64,000 nt of DNA from CADCTM01 sp049671305 (GCA_049671305.1 JBATUR010000104.1:1-64000), one strand, 5' to 3'; positions 27,574-36,171 are shown, numbered from the stretch's first letter. Notes: generated by a model not told the origin, from the sequence alone. Made by a program: numbers and translations.

Positions 27574-27966
27574 TCAAATAATAGGCAGCGTATTTTTTGT
27601 ATAATAACTTAGATGATTATTCTCATTATTTTCTAAATTCTGCTGCTCTAATTTTTTTTCCAAAAGTCCTAAGTAGGAGATAGGAACCACCAGGGGCCAT
27701 AAAATTGCTCCTACAATCAAAATAAACCAAGATAGGCGCTTTTCCTCTAGGGATATATCGCTGTCTTGTTGAAAGAATTTAAGCCATACCTTAAAAACCC
27801 GCTGAAGTATTGCCAAGTAGAACAAAATTAAGATAAGTATAATAATAATCATGATTGATCCTTTAAGAACTTGATAATTACTAAACAATTTAATCATAGT
27901 AACTGTAAGCTTCTCTAATCTCAAGAGGCTCATTAAGTCCGATATGGCAATTTCTTGATGATGCAC
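27574..27966 (-). CDS. Small membrane protein of unknown function
   Basis: Open for 130 residues from 27966. Two clear transmembrane helices (IIIILILILFYLAIL and SWFILIVGAILWPLVVPISY) suggest the true start is nearer the ATG at 27852, giving about 92 residues. The C-terminal tail is polar, with a run of Glu/Asn. The family was not recognised. It is read away from the carotenoid gene and towards the DJ-1 gene end. Confidence 0.5.
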   Translation of the reverse strand: MHHQEIAISDLMSLLRLEKLTVTMIKLFSNYQVLKGSIMIIIILILILFYLAILQRVFKVWLKFFQQDSDISLEEKRLSWFILIVGAILWPLVVPISYLGLLEKKLEQQNLENNENNHLSYYTKNTLPII

Positions 27967-28098
27967 ATGGACGGCAACCAGTCTAATTCCGAAAACGGCT
28001 TATGGAGTAGTTGCTGATTAGTTTTGCCAAAATTTGTCTACTTATTACTAAAATATTGCGGCTGATCTGGTATTTCTAGCAACATCCTCAACAAAAAT

Positions 28099-28145
28099 TA
28101 ACCCCTCTCCATAGCAAGAAGTTAATTGCTAGAGAGGAGGTTATT
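28099..28145 (-). terminator. Hairpin terminator after the helical carotenoid protein gene
   Basis: On the minus strand TAACCTCCTCTCtAGCAA pairs with TTGCT..GAGAGGGGTTA (imperfect, about 15 pairs) and is followed by TTTTTG. It lies 56 bases past the carotenoid-protein stop, as an intrinsic terminator should. Confidence 0.65.
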
Positions 28146-28200
28146 AAATTAACCCATTAGAGGTATGTCAATTCAGTTTCTAATGCTCAAATGAACCAAC

Positions 28201-28680
28201 TTAAATTTCAGCGCCGCCTTTAGCTTCAGCACCCATTGGCAATACCGCGCCACGCAGAAAATCGATTTGCTGGCTAAACTCCATTCCTTCAATTTTTGCT
28301 AACAAATCTTTGCCTGACTGTGCTAATTCATAACCCGGAGGCATAGGAATAATTGTGCCGCTTTCCATACCTTGTGCCAAAAAATACCAGAAAGCTAATT
28401 TAGTTTCTGGGCTCAAAGAACCATACTCTCGGCTGATTAAAGTATCAGCATTTGAAGCAATATCTCGCTGAACTTGCAACTGTTCTTCATGAGGCAATTC
28501 TTTGACTTGCTTGAATAAACCTTCAGCAATTTCAGAACCAGCAGCACCAGGTGCGGCGGGTGTTATAGAAGTACCCATCTTCGTATAAACAAACCATAGC
28601 AAAGCCAACTGTTCATCTACACTCAGGCTTTTAAAATCTTCTTTTCCTTGATCGTAGCTACTGGTAGTAGTTGATGTCAT
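28201..28680 (-). CDS. Helical carotenoid protein (OCP N-terminal-domain homologue)
   Basis: A 159-residue all-helical protein corresponding to the carotenoid-binding N-terminal domain of the orange carotenoid protein, without the NTF2-like C-terminal domain. Family phrases are clear: SVDEQLALLWFVYTKMG, SITPAAPGAAGSEIAEGLF, YGSLSPETKLAFWYFLAQGM and TIIPMPPGYELA. Such proteins bind a ketocarotenoid and quench singlet oxygen or phycobilisome excitation, depending on the clade; the clade cannot be set here. It is divergent from the SDR-led stress operon (162-base shared region) and has its own terminator. The ATG at 28680 is the only good start. Confidence 0.95.
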   Translation of the reverse strand: MTSTTTSSYDQGKEDFKSLSVDEQLALLWFVYTKMGTSITPAAPGAAGSEIAEGLFKQVKELPHEEQLQVQRDIASNADTLISREYGSLSPETKLAFWYFLAQGMESGTIIPMPPGYELAQSGKDLLAKIEGMEFSQQIDFLRGAVLPMGAEAKGGAEI

Positions 28681-28842
28681 AAAAATTTGATAAGTGAATG
28701 CAACTTCTGCAACTTAACAAACAAAAAAAAAGCATTAAACCTGCTAAAGGCATAGGTTACTAACACTTCCCTAGACAGAGGAAACTACAACATCATTCCA
28801 CGCAAAGTTATGTAAAGGAAAGGAAATCAGAGGTTTCAGAAA

Positions 28843-29718
28843 GTGAGTAGACGTTTAGAGGGTAAAGTTGCCATTATTACAGGCGCTGGTACAGGTATCG
28901 GAGAAGCGATCGCTCATAAGTTTGCCAAAGAAGGTGCAAACGTCGTGGTGAATGGACTACCAGACGATCCAATTATTGATGTCGCTGAATCTATTAAACA
29001 ATATGGCGGAGAAGCAGTTGCCTATGGCGGAGATGTCGCAGAGGAAAATCATGCCCAAGCTTGCGTCAAAGCTGCCCTTGACCACTACGGACGCCTAGAC
29101 ATCCTAGTAAACAACGCAGGCGTCTTCTTGGCAACCGGCGAAACCCAAGACTACCCCATAGAAGCCTTTGATCAAACGATCACAAACAACATCCGTAGTA
29201 CCTTCTTGATGACCAAATACGCCTTACCCCACCTGCAAAAAACCCAAGGCAACATCGTCGCCGCAGGTTCAGAAGCAGGTTTTAACGGCGTACCCCAAAA
29301 CTCCCCCTATGGCGGGACGAAAGGTTGGATACACGCCTTTATTAAAGGAGTAGCGGTAGAACAAGCCAAATACGGCGTCCGTGCTAACTGCTTCTGTCCC
29401 GGTGCAATAGATACCGCTTGGACTCACAAAGAAACCGGACCAATGGACGCCGAAATGGAAGAAATGACCGTCATGGCAGCACCAATGGGACGACGCGGCA
29501 CACCCGAAGAAATGGCAAATGTCTGTGCCTTTCTCGCCTCCGATGAAGCCAGCTACGTCACAGGGGCGCTATGGCTTGCAGATGGCGGCGTCACCGTTGC
29601 CAAAGGTGCTGTGGGTGAACAAACGCCCCAGTCATTGCGTAAAGAACCACAGGGCAAATTACGTCTTGATCATTCACGAGAGGGGCTAGAAAACAAAGAA
29701 ACTCAGACTGTTAAGTAG
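28843..29718 (+). CDS. Short-chain dehydrogenase/reductase (SDR)
   Basis: A 291-residue classical SDR. The cofactor motif is TGAGTGIG (13-20), NNAG is near 90, the catalytic Tyr156 and Lys160 lie in SPYGGTKGW, and the C-terminal block is ASYVTGALWLADGGVTV. It should oxidise or reduce a small carbonyl or alcohol with NAD(P). The C-terminal extension (about 260-291) is polar. The start is GTG at 28843, 19 bases after an AGGAAAGGAA stretch. It is first in a run with SRPBCC, secreted protein, Zn-ADH and cupin genes, which suggests detoxification of aldehydes or stress metabolites. Confidence 0.92.
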   Translation: MSRRLEGKVAIITGAGTGIGEAIAHKFAKEGANVVVNGLPDDPIIDVAESIKQYGGEAVAYGGDVAEENHAQACVKAALDHYGRLDILVNNAGVFLATGETQDYPIEAFDQTITNNIRSTFLMTKYALPHLQKTQGNIVAAGSEAGFNGVPQNSPYGGTKGWIHAFIKGVAVEQAKYGVRANCFCPGAIDTAWTHKETGPMDAEMEEMTVMAAPMGRRGTPEEMANVCAFLASDEASYVTGALWLADGGVTVAKGAVGEQTPQSLRKEPQGKLRLDHSREGLENKETQTVK

Positions 29719-29753
29719 TGGAAATTTAGCTTTTAACTCAAGGAAAACATGAC

Positions 29754-30470
29754 ATGACATCAGGACAAAACATTGTTCCCAGTGAACCAAATCAACCCAG
29801 TGAAACTAGCAACATTAGCGATAACGAACGCTGGGGAACCTTAATTAGTGGCGGTGCATTAGTACTGATGGGACTAAAACAAGGTTCCTTACGAGGTGCA
29901 ATAACTGCCCTTACGGGGGGAGGGCTAATTTATCGCGGCGTCACTGCCCAAAACAGCATCAAAGATGACATTCAGGACACCCTGGGCATGAATGACAGTA
30001 TTAGGGTTGAAAAGACAGTAACAATTAATAAATCGCCAGAAGAATTGTATCAGTTTTGGCGCAACTTTGAGAACTTGCCCCACTTTATGAAGCATCTCAA
30101 ACACGTAACTGTTATTAATGAAACGCGATCGCATTGGATTGCAACTGCCCCAATGGGTGCAAGTGTTGAATGGGATGCCGAAATTGTCAATGAGCAACCA
30201 AATCATCTAATTGCTTGGGCATCTGTTGAAGGTGCAGATATTGATAACTCTGGGTTTGTTCGCTTCACCAAAGTACCACACAATCGCGGTACAGAAGTCA
30301 AAGTTGTACTTGAATACAACCCTCCAGGCGGCGCTGTCACGGCAACACTTGCCAAGCTTTTTGGTGAAGAACCCAAACAACAAATAAGCGACGATTTGCG
30401 TAACTTCAAAATGCTAATGGAAACCGGAGAAGTTGCCAACACAGAAGGGCAGCCCAGCGGACGAAGTTAA
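29754..30470 (+). CDS. SRPBCC-family protein with DUF2892-like membrane N-terminus
   Basis: A 238-residue protein. Residues about 25-75 form a YgaP/DUF2892-like membrane hairpin (RWGTLISGGALVLMGL, GAITALTGGGLIYRG). The rest is a START/polyketide-cyclase-like SRPBCC cavity domain (VEKTVTINKSPEELYQFWRN, RNFENLPHFMKHLKHV, ending DDLRNFKMLMETGE). Such pairs occur widely in stress clusters; the ligand is unknown. It starts at the ATG at 29754, 36 bases after the SDR stop and on the same strand. Confidence 0.88.
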   Translation: MTSGQNIVPSEPNQPSETSNISDNERWGTLISGGALVLMGLKQGSLRGAITALTGGGLIYRGVTAQNSIKDDIQDTLGMNDSIRVEKTVTINKSPEELYQFWRNFENLPHFMKHLKHVTVINETRSHWIATAPMGASVEWDAEIVNEQPNHLIAWASVEGADIDNSGFVRFTKVPHNRGTEVKVVLEYNPPGGAVTATLAKLFGEEPKQQISDDLRNFKMLMETGEVANTEGQPSGRS

Positions 30471-30548
30471 AATTGTTTTCTGTTGCTAATAGCTACTACA
30501 AAACACATAATTGTCTCAAAATTCTCAAACATTAATCGGAGTAATTTC

Positions 30549-31115
30549 ATGAATTCAGTTTGGCTAAAAAAACGTTTTTTTCAGGCAGCCTTAACTATTT
30601 CTTTATTAGGAGTAGCCAGCTTATTTAGCACTGTATTTGGTGTGGGAAATGACTTAATTGCCAACGCCGCCGCTTTAACACCAGAAGCAACTGAATATCA
30701 AGTAAATGGTAATCCTTACCAAGCCGAACAAGAGGCAGGGAAAGAAAATTTTCAAAATAGTGCCAATAAACTTTTTGAGCAAAACAAAAATCCTCAAGAA
30801 GCACCAGAACTTACTCAAAAGATTGGTGAAGCCTTAACCAAACCTGCTAAGTCAACTAAGCAAAACATTGAAGGAATTGCCGGGAATGTTCAAGAAGCGG
30901 CTGATACGGTAAAAGATGAGGCAGCCTCTGCTTATGAAGAGCAAAGAAATAAGCCGAAGTCTGATGCTAAAGATGTCTTTGAAAATATCAAAGAAAAACT
31001 CAATCTTGATCAACCAATTTATCCTGGCACAAAAGAGTTTATCAATGATGTAGAAGAAAAAGCTGAGGACACTATAAAAGGCACACAGCAGGCAGTAAAG
31101 AACGCTGTTGATTAA
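30549..31115 (+). CDS. Secreted amphipathic, LEA-like helical protein
   Basis: A 188-residue protein starting at the ATG at 30549 with a GGAG site just upstream; the longer frame from 30483 is unlikely. A signal sequence (LKKRFFQAALTISLLGVASLFS, cleavage perhaps after NAAA) precedes a charged, Gln/Glu/Lys-rich helical region with repeated KxxxExxxGxxxEAA patterns, such as KQNIEGIAGNVQEAADTVKDE. This resembles LEA-type or low-temperature-induced proteins by composition only. A protective role in the periplasm is inferred from composition and the stress operon. Confidence 0.65.
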   Translation: MNSVWLKKRFFQAALTISLLGVASLFSTVFGVGNDLIANAAALTPEATEYQVNGNPYQAEQEAGKENFQNSANKLFEQNKNPQEAPELTQKIGEALTKPAKSTKQNIEGIAGNVQEAADTVKDEAASAYEEQRNKPKSDAKDVFENIKEKLNLDQPIYPGTKEFINDVEEKAEDTIKGTQQAVKNAVD

Positions 31116-31168
31116 CTCCAAATCATTTAGAAACCGCTAACTGCTTACCCCAAGGATAATAATAAATC

Positions 31169-32338
31169 ATGAGAGCTTTATGCTGGCACGGTAATAACGA
31201 TGTGCGGGTTGACACAGTACCCGACCCCACAATTCTTAACCCACGCGATGCAATTATTAAGATTACATCAACGGCAATTTGTGGTTCTGACTTACATATT
31301 TATGACGGTTTCATTCCTTCGATGGTAGCCGGTGATATCCTTGGTCATGAATTTATGGGGGAAGTTGTCGAGGTTGGCAGCGGAGTAAAAAACGTCAAAA
31401 AAGGCGATCGCGTTGTTGTTCCTTTCACCATTTCTTGCGGTAGTTGCGCCTTTTGCAACCGCGATTTATGGTCACTTTGCGATAACTCCAACCCCAACGC
31501 TGGCATGGCAGAAAAACTCTATGGTTATTCCGCCGCTGGCTTATTTGGCTATTCTCATTTGTACGGCGGTTATGCTGGCGGACAAGCCGAATATGCACGA
31601 GTTCCCTTTGCTGATGTTGGTTTGTTGAAAATTCCCGACGGACTAACTGACGAGCAAGTGCTATTTCTGACCGACATTTTCCCCACAGGTTACATGGCAG
31701 CCGAAAACTGCAATATCAAACCCGGCGATGTTGTTGCCGTTTGGGGATGTGGACCCGTCGGACAGTTTGCCATTAAAAGCGCTTTCATGCTAGGCGCAGA
31801 GAGGGTTATCGCCATTGACCGCATTCCGGAACGCCTGCAAATGGCTGCCACGCAAGGTGGTGCAGAAGTCCTCAACTACGAAGAAGTCGAGGTTGGCGAG
31901 GCGCTTAAAGAAATGACCGGAGGTCGTGGTCCCGATGCCTGCCTTGATGCCGTGGGTATGGAGTCACATGGCACTGATGCGATGGCACTTTACGACAAAG
32001 CCAAGCAAGCGTTGCGGCTAGAAACCGACCGCCCGACGGCATTACGGCAACTTATTGTCGCCTGTGGCAAAGGTGGTCATGTTTCACTTGCCGGGGTTTA
32101 CGGCGGTTTTCTTGACAAAGTACCAATGGGTTCTGCTTTTAATAAAGGCTTGACTTTTAAGATGGGACAAACCCATGTTCATCGTTATTTGCAACCTTTA
32201 TTAGAACGCATTCAAAACGGCGAAATTGATCCATCTTTTGTGATTACTCACAAGATGAGTTTGGAAGAGGCGCCAAAAGGTTATGAGATTTTTAAGAACA
32301 AAAAAGACGACTGTATTAAAGTCGTTTTGAAGCCTTAA
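31169..32338 (+). CDS. Zinc-dependent alcohol dehydrogenase, formaldehyde-dehydrogenase-like
   Basis: A 389-residue medium-chain dehydrogenase. The catalytic zinc residues are C38, H60 and E61; the structural zinc cysteines are C90, C93, C96 and C104. The NAD-binding VWGCGPVG lies near 191-198. It fits the glutathione-independent formaldehyde-dehydrogenase-like subgroup, with a long insert after the structural zinc loop. It probably oxidises aldehydes or alcohols formed under stress; the substrate is not resolved. It is the fourth gene of the SDR-to-cupin run. Confidence 0.93.
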   Translation: MRALCWHGNNDVRVDTVPDPTILNPRDAIIKITSTAICGSDLHIYDGFIPSMVAGDILGHEFMGEVVEVGSGVKNVKKGDRVVVPFTISCGSCAFCNRDLWSLCDNSNPNAGMAEKLYGYSAAGLFGYSHLYGGYAGGQAEYARVPFADVGLLKIPDGLTDEQVLFLTDIFPTGYMAAENCNIKPGDVVAVWGCGPVGQFAIKSAFMLGAERVIAIDRIPERLQMAATQGGAEVLNYEEVEVGEALKEMTGGRGPDACLDAVGMESHGTDAMALYDKAKQALRLETDRPTALRQLIVACGKGGHVSLAGVYGGFLDKVPMGSAFNKGLTFKMGQTHVHRYLQPLLERIQNGEIDPSFVITHKMSLEEAPKGYEIFKNKKDDCIKVVLKP

Positions 32339-32416
32339 TTACTCTAAAAGTGGATAGTGGTTATTTAATAACCACTACAAAGATCTTCAAGTTTGAACAA
32401 ACAAAAGGACGTAAAT

Positions 32417-32758
32417 ATGTCAGATACAAGTGTTAAAAAAGTCAGTTCTGAGTCTTCTCCCAAAGGTGAAATGGGTCAAAAATACCTCGCTTCCGGGAAA
32501 ACTGTTGCTATGCGTCTTTGGCAAGATGAACAACCAGACGAAGCGAAAGAAGCAACGGCAAGAGAGTATGAAACAGTTGGTTATGTAATTAATGGTCGCG
32601 CTGAGTTGCACTTAGAAGGACAAATGGTTTTGTTGGAAACTGGAGACTCTTGGGTAGTGCCAAAAGGAGCATCTCATACTTACAAAATCTTAGAACCATT
32701 TACTGCAGTTGAAGCAACCAGTCCACCAGCTCAAGTTAATGATCGAGACGAAGCTTAA
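32417..32758 (+). CDS. Small cupin-domain protein
   Basis: A 113-residue single cupin barrel from the ATG at 32417, which has a GGAC ribosome site 8 bases upstream (an in-frame TTG at 32393 is less likely). The conserved turns are visible: YVINGRAELHLEGQMVLLE, GDSWVVPKGASHTY and FTAVEATSPP. The metal ligand His in GASHTY is kept, but the first cupin motif lacks the usual His pair, so catalysis is doubtful and a binding role is possible. It is last in the stress run. Confidence 0.85.
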   Translation: MSDTSVKKVSSESSPKGEMGQKYLASGKTVAMRLWQDEQPDEAKEATAREYETVGYVINGRAELHLEGQMVLLETGDSWVVPKGASHTYKILEPFTAVEATSPPAQVNDRDEA

Positions 32759-33549
32759 GTTGAGTTTTTATTAGCTAGCAGTCTGCCAAACCATTACAAA
32801 ACAGATATCATAGTAGTTAAGAAATAGCTTTATTACTTGTAGAATATCTTGACTACTTACCACCAACAGCGACGTTAATTAGGGGATAAATGGGTAGATT
32901 TTGGGTGTTATTGGTAACGCGAAAACGTTCTACAACATCCACTACCCAAATAATTTTATTACTTAGCCAAAGTAATAAAATTACTAGCCAGACAATTTAG
33001 AAATGCCTTTTTTATAACAGCACATCATCAAGTTGATATCATTTTGATTCTTGGTTGTAACTATGATTACAATTTCCCGCTTCACTCCATCAATAGCAAG
33101 TATTCTACTTAATTAAATTAAGACTAGCTCCCTTAAAGTTATAATTTTATCAATTGTTGCAAAATCCAAACAACTTAATTGAGCAAAAGTACAACAATTA
33201 TTTTATATATATCATCAACTAAAAATAGCTTTATAAAACTAGTAATAACTACTTTTTAGAACTTGAAGACCTACTTAGTGATTAATCTCATCATAAAATA
33301 TCACAACTTAGGCATGATTGCCATAGTTCTTTAACACAAAAAAGGCTGAAGTCAATAACAAGCTTTTATATTATAGTGAGAAAAAACTTTCTTCTTTAAG
33401 GAGACTGATTACCCCTTTCTCTTGTGATCTCAAAAAAAATGTGAAATCATACTAATTTAGAAACTATTAGGGGCAGTCTTAGGCAAAACACTTGATCTCA
33501 TATTATTACTAAAAAACATCCTTAAGTACAAACAAATCGTGGAGATGAT
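32759..33549. other. Long AT-rich intergenic region with structured elements
   Basis: About 790 bases with no supportable ORF. It holds an imperfect long hairpin at 32891-32948 (TGGGTAG..TGGGTGTT against AACATCCACTACCCA with a 4-base bulge) and a perfect 12-base AT-rich inverted repeat: AATTTTATTACT at 32952-32963 against AGTAATAAAATT at 32971-32982. The rest is AT-rich sequence leading to the 33550 gene. Confidence 0.5.
32952..32982. terminator. AT-rich 12-base perfect hairpin, possible terminator
   Basis: AATTTTATTACT and AGTAATAAAATT are exact reverse complements separated by 7 bases. It lies 194 bases beyond the cupin stop, and there is no T-tract on either side. It could end the stress operon or be a remnant of a small mobile palindrome. 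Confidence 0.4.
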
Positions 33550-34293
33550 ATGCCAACAAGGCTTCTAGTAATGGGAAGTATGATGGCTGTGGGTGCTGCA
33601 GCTAGTTTACTACTATTTAATCAAAATAGTTCACGTCCGCCTATTTCAATCATACCGACACCATCAAGTAATAACTCACCTCAAACCTTCCAGAAAAAGA
33701 AAAACGTCTTAACACCTTTATTACCATCTTTAGCAAAACCCCCAACTTCCACCACTGAATTATCTCTAAAAAAACCTCAACCAGAGCAAAACATCTCTTC
33801 CCAAATACTAGCCAAACCAACCATTACTTCAGTCAAAACCAAACAATTTGTCCCTAATACCTCAACTAAATCAACTTTACAAAAACCCTTACCTACTATT
33901 ACACCAACTATCAGTAGATCACTCAATTCTAGACGATTTGTATCTACAGGAGAAGCCGAATTATCTACTAATAAATCACCTTTAGTTTTTACACACCGCT
34001 CTCGACCAATCTTACCACCAATCGATTATCCAATTGTACCAACAGAATCATTAGCAACACCGATGCCAATAGTAGAAACACCCATGCCAAACAGCTTAAG
34101 AGAATCATTAGCAACACCGAAGCCAATAGCTGAAACACCCACACCAACACCACTAAAACCGTTAGCAACACCAATACTCATACAACCGTTAGCAACACCC
34201 ACACCAACTACTTCCACGAACTTATTAGCAACACCAACACCCACACAAGTAACACCTATAATAAGTCCCTCTGCCGCTCAACCTACTCCCTAA
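33550..34293 (+). CDS. Membrane-anchored Pro/Thr-rich repeat protein
   Basis: A 247-residue protein with one N-terminal hydrophobic segment (LLVMGSMMAVGAAASLLLF) and an extracytoplasmic low-complexity region. The second half repeats a LATP(M/K/T)P module at least six times (about 170-240), separated by short Ile/Val/Glu-Thr-Pro spacers. GGAGATGAT directly precedes the ATG at 33550. There is no enzymatic domain. It is probably a rod-like cell-surface or periplasmic spacer; codon and base composition are skewed by the repeats. Confidence 0.7.
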   Translation: MPTRLLVMGSMMAVGAAASLLLFNQNSSRPPISIIPTPSSNNSPQTFQKKKNVLTPLLPSLAKPPTSTTELSLKKPQPEQNISSQILAKPTITSVKTKQFVPNTSTKSTLQKPLPTITPTISRSLNSRRFVSTGEAELSTNKSPLVFTHRSRPILPPIDYPIVPTESLATPMPIVETPMPNSLRESLATPKPIAETPTPTPLKPLATPILIQPLATPTPTTSTNLLATPTPTQVTPIISPSAAQPTP

Positions 34294-34644
34294 AGCGCTT
34301 GAGTAACCAATACAACTAGTAACTTAAATTCAGCCGAATATTTTTTTAGTAATAAATAATAAATCGGTCACTTATAAAGAATTTAACCTACTCAAATTAC
34401 CAAAATTACAGCTTTGAAAGCTTAATAAATTATCTTGCACAATCGCAATACTAATAAAGAAAGATATCGACTAATTAGTTTACCTCTCTAAAGGTTGAGG
34501 CATAAGCAATTTTATTTTAGTTATCTAGAAGAGGAGCCAGTACAATCACTAAACTTTTGAGATTTAACTCGGTGTAGAGCCTACTTCTTGTCATACCTTC
34601 TTGAGGTGAATTCCAAAATCAAGAATTAATGAGGAACGCTTCCG
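34294..34644. other. Intergenic region between two low-complexity surface genes
   Basis: AT-rich, with no ORF and no strong hairpin. It should contain the promoter of the following WGxxGxxG-type protein, whose start is preceded by GAGGAACG. Confidence 0.4.
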
Positions 34645-35421
34645 ATGAAACATTCTAATCTGTCTAAATTTATTTTCCCTGGCGCTTTTACTCTAAGTTT
34701 AATTCTTACTCTGAGTCCTCTGGCTCTGCCTAGCTCGGCTCAAACTGGCTCATCTTCCGGGAGTAGTTCCAGTTCCGGTACAAGCACAACTGGTCCATCA
34801 AATTTCGGTACAAACTATCCTTCTGGCAGTACAACCACCGCTCCTGGCACAACGACTTCTCCTGGCAGTACAAGTACAACGACCTCTCCTGGTAGTAGAA
34901 CTGGTACGTCAAATTTTGGTACAACGACTTCTCCTGGTAGTACAACGACCGTTCCTGGCAGTACAAGTACAACGACCTCTCCTGGCAGTACAACTGGTAC
35001 GTCAAATTTTGGCACAACCACCTCTCCTGGTAGTACAACTGGTACGTCAAATTTCGGTACAACGACCTCTCCTGGCAGTACAACTGATACAACTACCGTT
35101 CCTGGTGGCACAACTACTAATAGAGTTGCTCCTCCAGACATCCCAACCAGATCCAACGGCACGACAACAGTCCCTGGTAGTACAACTGGCACAAGTAATG
35201 GTTTCGGTACAACAACCGCACCTGGTGATACAACTACAACAACTACTCCCGACGTAGCAACTCCTAGTACAACCTTGGGTACAACAACTGAAAATACTTC
35301 TGTTCAAAGCACTCAGGTAGTAACCACAAAACGTCATTCCAGTTGGGGTTGGTTAGGCTTGTTTGGTTTAATTGGTTTAGTTAATTTATTCCGCCGCAAA
35401 TCTCAAGAAACGGTGTATTAG
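34645..35421 (+). CDS. Secreted Thr/Ser/Gly/Pro repeat protein with WGxxGxxG-type C-terminus
   Basis: A 258-residue protein: signal peptide (to about residue 33, cleaved after SSAQ), then a long repeat region of TTSPGSTT and TTVPGSTS units alternating with GTSNFGTTT. The DNA repeats are near-identical between about 34800 and 35240. A C-terminal sorting-like tail follows: WGWLGLFGLIGL, then a short hydrophobic run and RRK. This matches the WGxxGxxG family layout seen in exported cyanobacterial proteins. A surface role is inferred; repeat number probably varies between strains. Confidence 0.8.
   Translation: MKHSNLSKFIFPGAFTLSLILTLSPLALPSSAQTGSSSGSSSSSGTSTTGPSNFGTNYPSGSTTTAPGTTTSPGSTSTTTSPGSRTGTSNFGTTTSPGSTTTVPGSTSTTTSPGSTTGTSNFGTTTSPGSTTGTSNFGTTTSPGSTTDTTTVPGGTTTNRVAPPDIPTRSNGTTTVPGSTTGTSNGFGTTTAPGDTTTTTTPDVATPSTTLGTTTENTSVQSTQVVTTKRHSSWGWLGLFGLIGLVNLFRRKSQETVY
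34800..35240. repeat. Intragenic short tandem repeats (CCTGG(T/C)AGTACAAC type)
   Basis: Units built on ACNTCTCCTGGNAGTACAAC and GGTACGTCAAATTT(T/C)GG recur many times in different orders within the surface-protein gene. The repeats keep the reading frame and produce open shadow frames on other strands. They are coding repeats, not a CRISPR array. Confidence 0.75.
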
Positions 35422-35736
35422 CGCTAAATTATGTTCAATCTTGTGATTTTGCGAGTAAGTAACAGTAAGCGATTGAAAACAAAATTTAGCTCAACTTATC
35501 ACTCGTAATACTTGTTGTGCTTGTGACCAACTGAAGCCAAAAATACGATAAGCTGCCCTATTGTTATGAGCCGAAAAGTTGTCACAAAAAACCCCCAGTT
35601 AAATTAACCAGGGGTAAAATCAGGGTGCATCTACCACTTCTATATGCAAGTGGTTTCTGAGCGTATCCGGAAGATGTGTTGATTATCTAAAATTAATCAA
35701 ATTGCTCTTGACTAACTGTATGACTTCCACACTAGA
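35422..35736. other. Convergent intergenic region holding an sRNA-like element
   Basis: A spacer between two convergent genes. Apart from the minus-strand element at 35586-35653 (see its own entry), I see no gene here. Confidence 0.5.
35586..35653 (-). ncRNA. Candidate small RNA or 3'-UTR element, copy 1
   Basis: On the minus strand there are: a 5' hairpin CCACTT/AAGTGG (35634-35653); the linker TGGTAGATGCACCCTGAT (35636-35619); and an intrinsic terminator with a 10-pair stem ACCCCTGGTT/AACTGGGGGT (35615-35591) ending in six U. The 18-base linker occurs exactly, and in the same position before a terminator, at 51693-51710. The element starts about 80 bases after the stop of the sunset-domain lipoprotein gene on the same strand, so it may be a separate small RNA or a processed 3' end. 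Confidence 0.55.
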
Positions 35737-36171
35737 TTAAGGAGTTTTAGTTGCTTTAGCAGCAGTAGCGACAAAGCCAGCTTTTTGAGCTGTCGCGGTA
35801 TCAGCAAAACAAATTTCTGGTTTAATCTTGTCAAAGCCTTTTGCCTTGGCTTCGTGATAAATTTTATTTCCCTTTTTGTTAATGTTGCCCTTAATTGGTG
35901 CGGTAGTAGGACAAGTTGTACCAGTTGGCGTCACACCTAGTTTTTTAGCTTCAGCAGATAGTTTGGTATTAGCTTTAGCTTTTTTCGCTCCAGTGGTGGT
36001 TGGATCTTGAGCGGTTGTACCAGCAGTATCTGTTTGTGCCGTAGAGTCGCCAGGAGCATTGCTTGCGATATCGTCTACTTTTTTGGCACAGCTAGAAACA
36101 GTCAGAGCCGTTAGCAGTATTAAGCAAGCAGTCCCATAACGGTAATTAATTTTAGGAAAATTGACGAGCAT
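35737..36171 (-). CDS. Sunset-domain lipoprotein
   Basis: A 144-residue predicted lipoprotein (lipobox VSSC, Cys about 28). An Ala/Thr/Lys-rich linker leads to a C-terminal sunset-type domain: CPTTAPIKGNI, KIYHEAKAKGFDKI, PEICFADTATAQKAGF. Sunset domains are small extracellular modules often found with nucleases or peptidoglycan proteins; no catalytic domain is attached here. Start ATG at 36171. The sRNA-like element lies downstream on the same strand. Confidence 0.78.
   Translation of the reverse strand: MLVNFPKINYRYGTACLILLTALTVSSCAKKVDDIASNAPGDSTAQTDTAGTTAQDPTTTGAKKAKANTKLSAEAKKLGVTPTGTTCPTTAPIKGNINKKGNKIYHEAKAKGFDKIKPEICFADTATAQKAGFVATAAKATKTP

Noticed and set aside
34800..35240. Repeat array that could be mistaken for a CRISPR
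   Set aside because: Units are short, variable in order, lack unique spacers and lie inside an open reading frame.
34730..35337. Several open frames on both strands (60-125 codons) over the surface-protein gene
   Set aside because: They are shadows created by the in-frame tandem repeats of the plus-strand gene; compositions are extreme and no start sites are convincing.
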